In this document: piece after piece, positions 1 through 11,389 of the stretch | How the letters are laid out: the number at the start of each line of letters is the position of its first letter | Numbering within the stretch: the first letter of the stretch is position 1 | NCBI GenBank assembly: GCA_015143295.1 | Contig: CM026556.1 | Coordinates: 17,298,547 to 17,362,546, forward strand | Reading direction: 5' to 3' | DNA: 64,000 bases | Source of the DNA: Tetracentron sinense | Taxonomy: Eukaryota > Streptophyta > Magnoliopsida > Trochodendrales > Trochodendraceae | Translations under genes and position numbers: made by a program | The notes under the pieces: model-generated | What the model was told of the DNA's origin: nothing | Database searches by the model: none | The model's input: the letters and a program-made list of their open reading frames with translations, nothing else

Positions 1-1893
1 AAGCATTTTTTTTACTCCAAGGGATACATAAAGTCGTTTCACAAAGAAACTTGACATATTTTTATAAAAGAAGTGAAGTTTGAACCCCCTTGGATCAATG
101 TTAGTCTGTTTACGGGTTCTCAGTGTTATTTGGAGTTGCACCTTAGTTGCACCCTTATTTAAAATGTCGCACTCATATATTTTTTTACTTCAAATGACAA
201 ATAGAAGCGTTTCGTAAAAAAAATTAACACATTTCTGTAGACGAAGTGAAGGTCAAACCCTTTTGATTAACCTTGATCTGTTTCGGGTCCTGAAGGCTAT
301 ATAGAGTTGCACCTTAGGCGCACCCTCATTTAAAAAGTAACACTCAAACATTTTTTTACTCTAAGGGCTATATAAAAGTGTTTCATGAAGAAACATGGGC
401 ATATTCTTATAGAAGAAGTGAAGTTTGAACCTCTTGGATCCATTTTACTCTGTTTCCGGGTCATCAGAGCTATTTAGAATTACACTTTAGTTGCACCCTC
501 ATTTAAAAAATCACTCATACATTTTTTTTACTTCAAGTAACAAATAGAAGCGTTTTGTAAAAAAAAGTTGACACATTTTTATCAAAGAAGTGAAGGTCGA
601 ACTATTTCGATCAACTTTGATCTATTTTGGGTTCTGAAGGCTATTTAGAGTTGCACATTAGGTGCACCCTTATTTAAAAAGTCGCACTCAAGAATTTTTT
701 TACTCCAAGAGTATAAAAGCATTTCATAAAAAAAAAAATTGACATATTTTTATAGAATAAGTGAAAATCGAACCTCTTGGGTCCACTTTGGACTATTTTT
801 GGGACCTCAGTGTTATTTTAATTGCACCTTAATTCCACCCTCATTTAAAAAGTCGCACCCATACATTTTTTTTACTTCAAGTAACAAATAAAAGCGTTTC
901 ATAAAAAAAAATTGACATTTTTATCCAAGAAGTGAAGATCAAACCTTTTCGATCAACATTGATCTGTTTCGGGTCTTGAAGGCTATCTAGAGCTGCACCT
1001 AGGCACACCCTTATTTAAAAAAGAGTAAAAATTGACCTTGGGTCCACTTTGGACTATTTTCAAGACCTCTGGGATAATTTGAGTTGCATCCTAGTTACAT
1101 CCTCATTTAAAAAGTCGCATTCAATCATTTTATCTCTTTAAGTGACAAATAAAAACGTTCGCAAAAAAAAAAAATTGACACATTTTTATACAAGAGTGAA
1201 GGTCGAACCCTTTCGATCAACTTTGATCTGTTTTCAAGTCCTAAATGCTATATAGAGTTGCACCTTAAGCACACCCTCATTTAAAAAGTAGCACTCAAAC
1301 ATTTTTTTTACTCCAAGGGCTATATAAATGTGTTTCATCAAAAAATCTGGACACATTTTTTTAGAAGAAATGAAGTTTGGACCCCTTGGATCCATTTTAC
1401 TCTTTTTTCAGGTCATCAGGGCTATTTGGAGTTGCACCTTAGTTGCATCCTCATTTAAAAAATCGCACTCATACATTTTTTTTACTTCAAGTGTCAAATA
1501 AAAGCGTTTCGTAAAAAAAATTGACACATTTTTATAGAAGAAGTGAAAGTCAAACCCTTTCGATCATTATTGATCTGTTTCGGGTTTTGAAGGCTATTTA
1601 GAGTTGCACCTCAGGCGCACCCTTATTTAAAAAGTCGCACCCAAGCTTTTTTTTACTCCAAGGGCTATATAAAAGCGTTTCATTAAAAAAAATAGGCATA
1701 TTTTTGTAGAAGTGAAAATCTAACCCCTTAGGTCCACTTTGGACCATTTTTAGGACCTTAGGGGTAATTTGAGTTACACCTTAGATGCATCCTCTTTTAA
1801 AAAGTTGCACACAAACATTTTTTTTAGTCGAAGGGATACTTAGAAGTGTTTCATCAAAAAATATGGGCACATTTCATCAAATTTAAGACTGAA
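1..1893. repeat. Satellite-like tandem array, ~171-bp monomers in alternating A/B dimers
   Basis: Eleven monomers can be counted from the recurring 'atttaaaaagtcgcactc' junction, near 157, 328, 501, 672, 843, 1013, 1105, 1279, 1453, 1625 and 1794. Spacing is 169-174 bp, except one 92-bp truncated copy. Two subtypes alternate. Type A has 'ctccaagggctatataaa' and 'cttggatccattttactc'. Type B has 'cttcaagtgacaaataga' and 'gatcaactttgatctgtt'. Some A copies form a third variant with 'gggtccactttggac'. The period is therefore a dimer of about 342 bp. Monomers are clearly diverged, which points to an old array. The left end runs off the window and similarity fades after about 1893. Short open frames inside have no support as genes. 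Confidence 0.9.
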
Positions 1894-2124
1894 ATTTACC
1901 TATTTTATTTTATAAAAACATTTTATAGATTCTTTAAAAGTAGAAAAAAAAAAAATGATTGCAACATGGTGCAACGTAAAAGAGCACTTACCATAGATAT
2001 TTATAAAATTGGAAAAATGAGTTCTAATAAAAACTGGGTACATGCTTTCCTGCCAGTTTGTTGAGATTGATATTAAATAGGCTCATATTGTCATAAGAAT
2101 CATTTCCTATTTGGAAGATAAATC

Positions 2125-2303
2125 AAACATATGTCCAAAGTTGGAGGTCCTGGTTTCCAAATCTCACTCCCCCTTTATGGCCAGTCCTGCACGGGTTTAC
2201 CTGAACTTACCTGGTGTGGCGGGTTGTGGGCTCACGCCGCACCCTCGGGGATTAGTCCTGACCCAAAGGGTTGGGGACACCCCGAGTTCCCAAAAAAAAA
2301 AAA
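2125..2303 (+). mobile_element. tRNA-derived SINE copy 1
   Basis: About 165 bp, closely matching the copy at 55692-55870, ending in 'gggttggggacaccccgag' followed by an A tract of 13. The head resembles the pol III A box (compare 'cgccaagtggg' in the other copy) and is followed by a B-box-like 'ggtttccaaatctc'. The long open frames across it come from its high GC and are not genes. Target duplications were not found. Confidence 0.75.
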
Positions 2304-3347
2304 GCTTGAACAATTTCAATGATAGATAAGAATAAGATAGCTGAGACTATCCTGGGGCTCTTCACATTCTATTTTAATATTCACCTGCTGTGCCTAACAT
2401 TCATAGTCCACAGAGAAGATTAGTATTCTGTTCAATGGGTATCATCTTCATGGTACAACACAAAACTGTTCTACGGAATCCAAAGTCTCTCTCCAAGAAC
2501 TGTCAAAAAGGAGAGGTGAGGATCCCCAAAATCCAAAAACTTGGGGAGAACTGAAGAATGTCGTCTTACCTACAGACATTAAAAAAATATTATGTAAGAC
2601 ACTTCACAAAATGTTAAATCATTTAAAAATGGAATGTAAGACACTTCACAAAATGTTAATCATTTAAAAATGGAATTCAGTCTAAATTAATGACTTACAT
2701 ATAAAATTATAACAGCTAATAACAAATATTCTCTCAATACAATCAAGTGAAGAAGACTCAGTTGGATCAAGATGAAGTCGTATTTATAAAACTCGAAACA
2801 GAACTCTCAATTGCTGAACAATCTTGATAAGATGCTTGTGAAACTAAAAAAGTTCAAATAGCATAAGCTCTCTAAACTTGGAAAAATCAGTCCTTCACTA
2901 AGTTTGAAGTTTACTCAATTCAGTCCCCTCATTTGGCCCAAGTCATGTTTTGAGTTTCTAAACATTGGTTCACTAGAGGTTAGAGCACATAATTAATGTC
3001 ATTTGAGAACATATCATGCACAGTAAATGGGTTTCACACAGAGGTTAGAGCACATAATTAATGTCAGTCTGTATATCCTATAGTATTTATGAAATAAATT
3101 AATATGCACAAATTATATAGAATATGTTACGGTGGCTACTTGACAAATTAAAAAAGCATACATATATGCTAAGCAAACATGTAATTTATTTCCCATTTAT
3201 TGGAGGAGGCGCATAGACTAGACTTGCAGAACAAGATTTCAAATAGTTGGGATAGGGCACTGATCAAGAAGAAAGACTGAAGGAGACTCACAGAGCAAAG
3301 AAAAAAATTCTAATAGGAATTGGTTGCTTTTTTTTACTAGCTGTTAC
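2304..3347. other. No gene seen; two short local duplications
   Basis: AT-rich sequence without a supported gene. It holds a 43-bp tandem duplication (2591-2676, beginning 'atgtaagacacttcacaaaa') and a 27-bp direct repeat (2975-3001 and 3040-3066, beginning 'agaggttagagcacataatt'). Confidence 0.6.
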
Positions 3348-3551
3348 CTGAGCTGCTTGGAGATCCCTACCGATGGCAGCTGATGGCACCAGTGTAACAT
3401 CAGCAGCCCCATGAGAACATGAAAGATCATTAGTCTAACCATCTGAATTTTTATCAACTGCATGAAATAGGGGGTAGTAAGATAAGCTTACATACTTATG
3501 ATCAGCCACATAGGTTTCACCAACCAACTAAAGGTGTATCTTGGAATATAT
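3348..3551 (-). pseudogene. Sulfoquinovosyl transferase SQD2-like fragment, two exons
   Basis: Two neighbouring minus-strand exons match SQD2, the chloroplast glycosyltransferase that makes sulfoquinovosyl-diacylglycerol. The upstream exon (3496-3551) begins after a 'cag' acceptor and reads YIPRYTFSWLVKPMWLII, ending at donor 'gtatgtaag'. The next (about 3348-3418) reads AADVTLVPSAAIGRDLQAA and ends at donor 'gtaaca'. These are consecutive in the family protein, where an FLHRAAD stretch joins them. Here the FLHR codons look shortened by one base, breaking frame. No other SQD2 exon was found within 2 kb on either side, so this is probably a captured or decayed fragment rather than a working gene. 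Family identity is firm; loss of function is inferred. Confidence 0.7.
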
Positions 3552-5869
3552 CTGCAGGCACCATGAGAAAGTCAGGCTTTGCACTAAGTAGTTGATATAT
3601 CCGAGAGAAGTGATCTACTTGACATATTAATGAAACAATACACCTTTAGAACTTCAAAAATATTCAAATCTAGAGGGAATAGCAATAAACAACCCTGAAG
3701 TTTTCCACTCCTTGAATACTAACAAACCACATAATGGAGTTTGTCCCTGATTAAGTGGACAATAATATTTAAGATAATGGTTTACCTTCAGCGAGGTGAC
3801 CAATACACAGACAAAGAATTAGTGTGGGAGCTAAAGGCCCCCACAGTTATGACGGGTAGCATATGCGTGATGCCCCCAGCAGTTACCTGAGCTAAAGGCC
3901 CCCACCATGAATATTTCTCATATTGCTTTAGGAAGTTTTAGAAGAAAGCATCAAATCAGACACTTGAAACATTTTGATGGTTCCAGTTAGGCCAAAGAGA
4001 TCCCCTAAGTTGGACCCATCTAATGGTTAGCCGAAGTCCACCTAGAGAGACGAACAAGTATTAAAGCATACATGTGCAAGCACTAAGGTGCACCCAACCC
4101 ACCAACATGTGCAAGCATACATGTGTTTTGAACAGATCTAGTGTAGGAATTTACAAAAATAACCAAGGAGATAATTTCTAGATATTTATTGAGTCTCTAG
4201 GTCCAGATTTTCACAATTACATGTTATAGGCTCATGCCATCAAGAATCCTTGTTGCTTTCATTTCTATTTCTGTAGAAACAATTATAAAGAAAATTAAGC
4301 TTAGCAAGTTGAAGAAGTACAAAGCCATAGAACTTCTCAAAAAAGGCAACAAAATAACAGGAATACAAAAACCAGGAAAAGGTGTAAATCCTTGTTGCTT
4401 CCTCTGAATCTCAATTATTCCCCACCACTCACTTCACTCACATTTCTCACTTCCCTCATTTTATTGCTTCCCTCCTTAGTGCAGAGTGCACACACATACA
4501 CCCATCAATGTATTATAATTATTAAAATAAAAATCAATTCTTTGAAAAAAAGAAAGAAAGAAGATAGCTATTTCTTCCAAGAGCAATAGTCTGCTCCTTG
4601 GGTAAGGAGCATATTATTGCTCTCACTCTAACAAAGCCCCTTTTAACAGCGCATAACACTAAAAAAATATAGTACATTGATGGGTGTATCTGTAAAATTT
4701 TCCTACGACCAAAATCCGGAAGATCACATTACATACTAAATAAGATGATAAAACAAGCATCACATACAGTAGGGGCTTTATACTTCCTAGAAGTCCCCTT
4801 TGTTCCTGACATTTCAATTTAAAGTGTAAAAGCCGTACCCAAGCCATACATGGGTAATGCATTCATAAATAAGTACAGATATTACAAAATCTATATGGTT
4901 CTCAATGAAAGAATATGGATGACTTGATTACCTAGACAAAGAGCTTTGATTTGGGGAACTTGAAGAAAGCCTACCAAATTATTATGTGGCCTAAGGAGGA
5001 AAAGCAACCAAGAAGTCAAGAACAGATCGGAGAGCTAAAACCACACAATGGATTGAGCTGGGAGACAAGGGCATATAAAACCAGATGTCGTATATATAAT
5101 CTGGACATGCCCACAAAATTCAAATGATCAAATGGATTTAAACCTGTAGTGTAAACTGAAAAGATTCATGTTGTGTGATACGTGCAACAATTAAGAATTA
5201 AGTGGCCACTTATAAACAGGGGTAGCATCTTAACTGTGCAACATGAGACCAGACCATGTTCCATCATTCAGAGTTGTGTATCCAGCCCACTACAACTTTG
5301 ATCCAGAAGGAAGTCCCATGTGGGTGTGATGGTGATAATTCCACCCATTTAACTAACCTTGATCAGGTACTAACCACTATAAGTCACTAATAGGAGTAGT
5401 GTCCTATCCGTGAAAAATGAGACCAAAAGGAAAAAATCTGTTATTTCTATCTATTTCTCCCCTGACTCTCATCTCTCTCCCTTGATCAGGTACTAACCAT
5501 TTGTTAGTTGTTGGTTAGAGAACCTTAGTCACGTAACACTCTCTCTCTCCTATCTCTCTTCCTCTTAATCCCCATCTGTAATAGTAGATATAGCACAGAA
5601 TATGTATTACAAATACAGAGTACAAAATATAAAATAATAGGTAAACAGACTGTATTCTGTCATGTCCCTATCTCCGCATATATGTTACCTGAGTATTCAT
5701 ATTCTTTAATTGAGTTTCCTTCTATAAAACTCAAACCCAAGGCTCGTGAAGACAACACATTTGACAGTACGATTTTACTAATTTTAGGGGGGGAAATTCA
5801 AGTATTTAGTTCTTCAAATCACCCTAAATAACCAAAAACCAATATCATATCAAGAATCTAAATTGAAAG
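3552..5869. other. No gene recognised; contains a small inverted-repeat element
   Basis: No conserved reading frame was found on either strand. A perfect 16-bp inverted repeat ('tacacccatcaatgta' near 4498, its complement near 4676) encloses about 190 bp with a central hairpin-like 'tgctccttgggtaaggagca', which looks like a tiny MITE. A direct repeat 'gagctaaaggcccccac' lies near 3828 and 3892. Confidence 0.5.
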
Positions 5870-7330
5870 AACCAAAAAATACTATCATCCATCTCCATCT
5901 CTCTCTGCACTTCCCGTGGCAAGAAAGAAGCACATTCTCAACAACACTATCATCTGCAATACAATATTTTAGCTCTAGAGCATGAACCTAGTGTAGCTTG
6001 TGAAATTGATGACACAGCAGCAAGAATGTTTATGAAGGTTACTCTGTTCAGTCTCCAGCCAACTCGCATCATATTGAAGAAATGCTCCATAGCTTTGGAT
6101 ATTGATGCCTCTAAATCAGCTAATGCCCCAATCATAAAATTCTATGAAACTTGATCGCACTCCGACATCAAAGACACCAAATCTTTACCATTAAGCACCA
6201 CATTTTGCATACATGTTAATCAGCCCATTTCCAATTGCAACCTTCACATAATTCAGGCAAGTTCTGAGTACAAATGCATGAACCTCTCTACCTTTCCTCC
6301 TTTCTTCCAACACTGCAAACTCAGCAAAAGCATTGAGCAGGACCACATAAGAATCACAAATTATTCCAAGTCCCTCGTCTCCCAGAAAACCTCAGTTGCT
6401 GTTTCTCCTTGCTTTTGCCTCACCAACCTGACCATGAGTCCATTCAAGGAAACCACATTCCTCTCCCCCATCTGCTCAAAAATCTTCTCAGCATTATCAG
6501 GCAAGCCAAACTTAGCGAATCCACTAATCATAGATTTCTAAAGAATCCAGATTTCTCAACACCGGCAAGCATTTGTTGAAGCAAACATAAACCGGAATCA
6601 ATGGAAGAAGAAAGAGTGGCAGATATCAAACTTCCAAAAGTATACTCATTAGGTTTAAAAGTGAACCCCAAATCCTCCCATTGCATTTCCGATTAAATCT
6701 AAAATGCAGAAAAAACATATCCTCTTTGAGAATAAACTGAAATAATAAAATTCCAAGATATTGAATTTCTTATTTGTATCCCATCGAACACCTGCCAAGC
6801 ATAAACTGAAGAACCCACAAAACAACTCCCATGCACCGATATTAGCGCATTACAGTCTAACAATATCTGAAGTATATTGGGTTTTTGAAACTAAACCATG
6901 AATTTGCATCCCAAAACTAAGCAAGTCCTGCCCAGAGTCCTGGCAAGCAGAGAGTGCACTACCAAGTGCATAGTGAGTTGGGAAAAATCTCATATGAATC
7001 ATTTAGCAGAAAAGAGCAGAGTCTTTATCAGGCATGCCATGCTTGGCATAGCCAAAAATCAAGCATTCTATGTTATGGAATTTCTCTCAGCCATTTCATC
7101 ACCCATGCTTGGCATAACCAAAAATCAAGCGGTCCGTGTTATGGCATTTCTCTCAGCCATTTCTTCAAACACTTTGTGAGTATCCACCGAATTACCTGTC
7201 CTAACATATACATTAATCAGTAAGCTGGACTAGAAGAAATCGCCGACAACCGGTTCTTGAATGAAGCTTTTAGCATCTTCAAAAGTACAAGAACTCTCAC
7301 ATCGATGAACAAGATACTCAAATTTCAGAA
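5870..7330 (-). pseudogene. Decayed PPR gene, MEF7/At5g09950-like (E/DYW class)
   Basis: Read on the minus strand, successive segments follow the order of Arabidopsis At5g09950 (MEF7), an organellar RNA-editing PPR protein. LINVYVRTGNSVDTHKVFEE lies near 7215-7160, then ALGSALSACQDSG and QIHGLVSKT (about 6970-6860). FKPNEYTFGSLISA lies near 6650, then GFAKFGLPDNAEKIFEQMG (about 6520-6460) and KVAIGNGLINMYAKCGA (about 6240-6190). IGALADLEAS, NRVTFINILAAVSSIS and finally YCIADDSVVENVLL follow, near 6130-5910. The frame changes repeatedly, there are several stops, and a block is missing between the MYAKCGA and IGALAD segments. The C-terminal E/DYW region is absent. The family call is strong and it is clearly not translatable. 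Confidence 0.85.
7037..7168 (-). repeat. 66-bp tandem duplication inside the PPR pseudogene
   Basis: Two copies beginning 'ccatgcttggcata' at 7037 and 7103, period 66 bp. Each contains the antisense of the EMAERN codons. The parent family has this PPR segment once, so the duplication arose in this copy. Confidence 0.8.
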
Positions 7331-9015
7331 CACGAAATGAGTCATGATCAGTTGTTTTAGATGGAATTGGTATGGAGTTTCGACACTATATCAAGATTGG
7401 ATATACTAGTCTATGAACTCCTGCAATGGAATCAGTGAAGAAGACAATTTTTCTAAATGCTGATGAGGGTTTTCATATTTGAAGATAACAAGATCCTCAG
7501 CTAGAACAGGAGAAGCTGTGGAAATACAGAACAAAGGCAGAGGAGGGGGCAGACCACGAGCAAACAAGAAGAAGAAAAAAACCGTAAACCCCTTTTATAC
7601 GATCGTTCCCGCAACACACCATCAACTTCCCGCGGAAGTTGATATGTCGACTTCCCGTGGAAGTAACGAGGACCCTGCTTCCCAGGGAAGTAGATATTCT
7701 AACTTTCACTGACTTCCTACTTTTCGGGAGGTTAACATGATATTGGTAAACCAAACACAAAAATGCCCGACTTTTGACTTCCCTGAACCCAGAAGTCGTA
7801 AAAGTCACTGGGTAAGTCTATCCAAACACTACCTTAAATTGAAATCGAGAATCACATATAAATGATTTGTAACTGTTGTGTCCACCATCAAGAGTTGCGT
7901 CCCGTCCTAAGACTCTTAATTAGGTATAATAGATGTGTTTAGAGAAGGTTGGAAGAGGGAAGGTATCATAACCGTGCTACGTTTTGGTGCTTAGGAATTT
8001 GGAAAATGAAAGATTTAAAGGTTTTTATAGCTTGTGTTTTCAAAGTTAAGATGGAAGGTTTCAAAAAATCAGAACCGATGCAATGCTTTGGGTCCTTAGA
8101 AAGATGGAAAATGAAAGGAAATCAAAACCGATGCTATGTTTTGAGTCTTTAGAAAGTTGGAAAATGAAACAGTTTGGAACTTGCAAAGGGATGCAATGCT
8201 TTTGATGGACATGTCTCTTTACTCTCCCTCTCTCACCCTCTTGAACGGACATGTCCCTGACGTCACCCAACTGTTTGAAAAGTTACTGAAGAGAAAGGGA
8301 TGCAACCCTTCACCCACCTCTCCACTTTGAGAATTCTGAGTTTTCTGATTGACACGTGTCATAGGATGGTAGTCCTACATGGCAGAATGAGAGAATACAT
8401 TATGGCATAGTATTAAGAAATAGAATAGTAAGAGTTTGGCCGGTTTGGACCAACCAACCTTGACCGGGTTGATCCCGGTTTTAAAATCTTGGATTGAGGA
8501 ATCATTTTCCAAACTCGTATAGGCACTTGAATGACTTAGTTTTAAAAGGAGCACTCATATGCCATATTGCAAGAACATGGGTAATCATATGTAAAAACTC
8601 CTTTTTCTTTTTGGTCAAGCATTGTAAGAGATTAAATGCAATGAATGACTTAGTTTTAAAAGAAGCACTCATATGCCATACTGCAAGAACATGGGTAATC
8701 ATATGCAAGAACTCCTTTTTTCTTTGGTCAAGCAGTGTAAGAGATTAAATGCAATGTCATGGATCAAATGGTCACGGGAAGCTATTGTTTTGACTTTTGT
8801 CTATTTCATAACAGTTATTGGCCGCTATTATTGTTACAAAGGCCTTTGTAATGGTAAACCCTAAATCAACTACTTTCTAAAGCTAAAAAGCAGATTTTGC
8901 ATCATTACGTGAGGTGACATATGATAATATCATATATCCATGTTGATGCTTAAGTTAAAATTATGATCAGGAAAAGAGTAATCTTACTACCCTATAAAAA
9001 AAAAAAATAAGCATT
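7331..9015. other. No gene; short palindromes and local repeats
   Basis: Around 7626-7700 three imperfect dyads of the form 'acttcccgcggaagt' occur in succession, with related half sites to 7800. Three degenerate copies of a segment ending 'gaaagatggaaaatgaaa' lie near 7990, 8095 and 8150. No protein family was recognised. Confidence 0.55.
8529..8756 (+). repeat. 114-bp tandem duplication
   Basis: Two nearly identical copies starting 'gaatgacttagttttaaaa' at 8529 and 8643 and ending 'gagattaaatgcaatg'. The open frames across it are by-products of the duplication. Confidence 0.9.
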
Positions 9016-9180
9016 TTATTTAGAAAATTCATCTACCACTCTAAAATTCTTGGAATGCTGGTTCGACGTTTGGGCAGCTCCCAACCATTTTTGGATGAGC
9101 TGAAATACTTGTTTGTCATGTAACAGTCCCCGGTGGGTAGCACCAACTCCCACTCTTTCTGCTGCTGCAAATCCATCAGC
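9016..9180 (-). CDS. LCAT3-like last exon with His and stop
   Basis: Acceptor 'atgcacag'. 54 codons and a TAA: ADGFAAAERVGVGATHRGLL, then HDKQVFQLIQKWLG and a basic tail ending VVDEFSK. THRGLL carries the catalytic His. This exon is intact. Confidence 0.92.
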   Translation of the reverse strand, partial: ADGFAAAERVGVGATHRGLLHDKQVFQLIQKWLGAAQTSNQHSKNFRVVDEFSK

Positions 9181-9983
9181 CTGTGCATGGAACAGTGGAA
9201 TTACAAGGAGATATCATATTATAGTAGAAAATTTAAGACCATCAGGTAAAGGAAATATAAGATGATAACTTTTTAACTTTACCAACTAGTGATCGAGCCT
9301 AAATAATTTTAAATTTCTGGTTATAGGGAAAACCGACTTGTTGGCTAATAGTATAAAAAACATCAAACCTGTCTGATTATGTTGAAAAGTGTCCTACTGT
9401 GGCTCTGATGTGGGACTCAACACTGTTACATTTTGTTTCCTTGGATAGAATTGATCGTAATTCACACTGTTAAATTCTAAATTCTTCATCGTTGAAGTAC
9501 AGAAAGTGACACCACCCCAACTCTATTTATTATGTGACCGAATTCTAGCATGCCGTTGATTGTATCTCCACAATGTGATACAAAGCATGTAGCATTTTCG
9601 AATGAATGACGCCCAGAACAAGCCAATTTGCTCTTCATATATCCAGTGCAGTGAGCACCAAGTGTTGCACATGTCGATTATATCCGACTTGAAAAGAAAC
9701 CAATAAAACTTAAAACTAGAGAAGAATGAACCTTTAAGAATAAGCCCAATAGTTTTTTTACACAACCATGAAGACATGGTTTTTATAACCAGCCCGAGCT
9801 CGTTTTGAAAATGCTTCCGGCAAGCCTGAGCTCGTTTTCCGGCAAGGCAACTACCATGTCTGTGTGAAAATCTCTCTTGACCTTCGATTGAGAGATTCTC
9901 GTTGATCAGATACGGAAGAAATTGGTAGTGCTGGTTCTCTTCCTCAAAACAGGGAACCTAAAAACTATTAGCATCATGTCTTC
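9181..9983. other. Start of LCAT3-like intron 10, nothing recognised
   Basis: AT-rich intronic sequence with no protein family or repeat recognised. Confidence 0.5.
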
Positions 9984-10612
9984 ATGGATAAGAGAGCTCA
10001 TTTGTTCAATGCGGAGACTAAGTCTTTTGATCTCCAAGAGGTATTTTTGAGTGAGGGTAGATTGATTAAGATCATAGAGAGGGGGATAAGGGGTTCTCTC
10101 AACATTCTTTGGCTTCCGGAGGATGCGATTCAGTGGATGAGAATAACTACTGGTGAATGCCTTGAAGAGAAACAAGGGTACCTAGTTAGGAAATTCAAAG
10201 GAAGGCTATGCACCGTATAGGAGGGAAAAGATCAAACGCAAGAGGTAAGTTTCTGGTGTTCTTGTCGTTCAAGGGATCCGGAGTCGAAGATGGGATAACC
10301 ATACCAAAGGGCCCCAGGAGTTCAGGATGGAAGGCTCTACAAGCTTCTTTACTGGTCTTTACTCCGCAAAATCAACTATTATGGCATTAATGGAGAGAGC
10401 CAACCTGCAGATGTGTTCATGCTAAGAACACACCAGGATGAGATTTTTGAGGACAGCCTGAAGGAAGGCATCAGAAGTCATGTGGTGAAGGTCAAGGGAT
10501 CCAGCAAAGTTGGGGTGGATTTAGATGTAGGTGCAATTTCGAATATGAGTAGACGCAGTGGTGTGGTCCAGGATTGGAGGATGCCTAGGATAAAGTCGCA
10601 CAAATCATGACT
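9984..10612 (+). pseudogene. Degenerate plant retroelement-associated domain
   Basis: Three overlapping frames read as one damaged protein. FNAETKSFDLQEVFLSEGRL and GSLNILWLPEDAIQWM come first. RKFKGRLC and GKFLVFLSFKGSGVEDG follow, then ITIPKGPRSSGWKAL. This layout resembles an N-terminal domain common in plant LINE-like reading frames and related genes of unknown function. I cannot name the family with certainty. Frame changes show it is dead. Confidence 0.45.
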
Positions 10613-10614
10613 TG

Positions 10615-10800
10615 AAAGTGCGGAAGATCTAGCCATCAAAAAGCTCCAGATGTTTTGTGATTCTCAACTCGTCGTGAATCAGCTTAATGGTGTCTACGAG
10701 TGTCGAAATGATAGAATGCGTTGATATGCTACCCTCCTCCGAGCTCATTGTGAAACTTTCGACATCATAGAAATCAAGCATATTCCTATTAGCCTCAAGG
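10615..10800 (+). pseudogene. Ty3/gypsy-type RNase H fragment
   Basis: The plus strand reads EDLAIKKLQMFCDSQLVVNQ, LNGVYECRNDRM, stop, then ATLLRAHCETFDIIEIKHIP. This matches the RNase H block of plant gypsy polyproteins (DSQLVV..LNG.YE.R..RM). One in-frame stop, no flanking integrase or RT. Confidence 0.75.
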
Positions 10801-11218
10801 TTACAACCTTGGGTACTCTTAATAATTTTGACAATAACATAATGGAATGACAACTGTGGTACTAAGGATTCTTCTAAGTGCTTTTTTAAAATACAGATTA
10901 TGAGAGCATTAGCAAATCTCTCAGGCATAAAGAATGGAAATCATTCAAGGCAAATCAAAGTGGATCTATTTAAGCAAGTCATCAAAAAGAATGATCAACT
11001 CAAGCTATTGATCTTAGTAAAAGATGAAGATTCAAGATCATACCCAAAGTCCAAGTTGGATCACAAACAAGAAAAGATCTTGTAGTCAAATCCAAATCTA
11101 AAGATCCAAAATCAAGTTGAGAAGAAGAGAAGAAGAAAATATGAGGTTTTAGAATGAGTTTAGGGATTTTCAGAACCCAGTCCTATGACCGAAACCATTA
11201 CATATCGGGCGTAACACT
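10801..11218. other. No feature recognised
   Basis: Lys-rich open stretches only, no family match. Confidence 0.4.
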
Positions 11219-11355
11219 CGTTACGTAACGGTTTCGGTGTTAAGGTTTTGTTTCGGGATAAACGGGTAAAAGTACGGTATCTGGTATTTGAGGCCACCGA
11301 AACCGTTACGTAATGAACATTACGTAACTCTTTCAGCGATTTTTTAAACCATGAT
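11219..11355 (-). mobile_element. End of a CATGGTT-type DNA element
   Basis: A perfect 19-bp inverted repeat (11221-11239 and 11295-11313, 'ttacgtaacggtttcggtg') with a 55-nt loop, including the 12-bp palindrome 'cgttacgtaacg'. The minus strand begins 'catggtttaaaaaatcg', the same terminus as the element at 26824. The other end was not found. Confidence 0.5.
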
Positions 11356-11389
11356 TGCAAGTGTATACAAGAAGGAAGAAAGATACTCA

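Noticed and set aside
2111-2329. Two overlapping open frames near 2.1-2.3 kb
   Set aside because: They lie wholly within a SINE.
5284-5340. Possible further SQD2 exon (YHTH-like codons)
   Set aside because: Only a few residues match and no splice sites fit.
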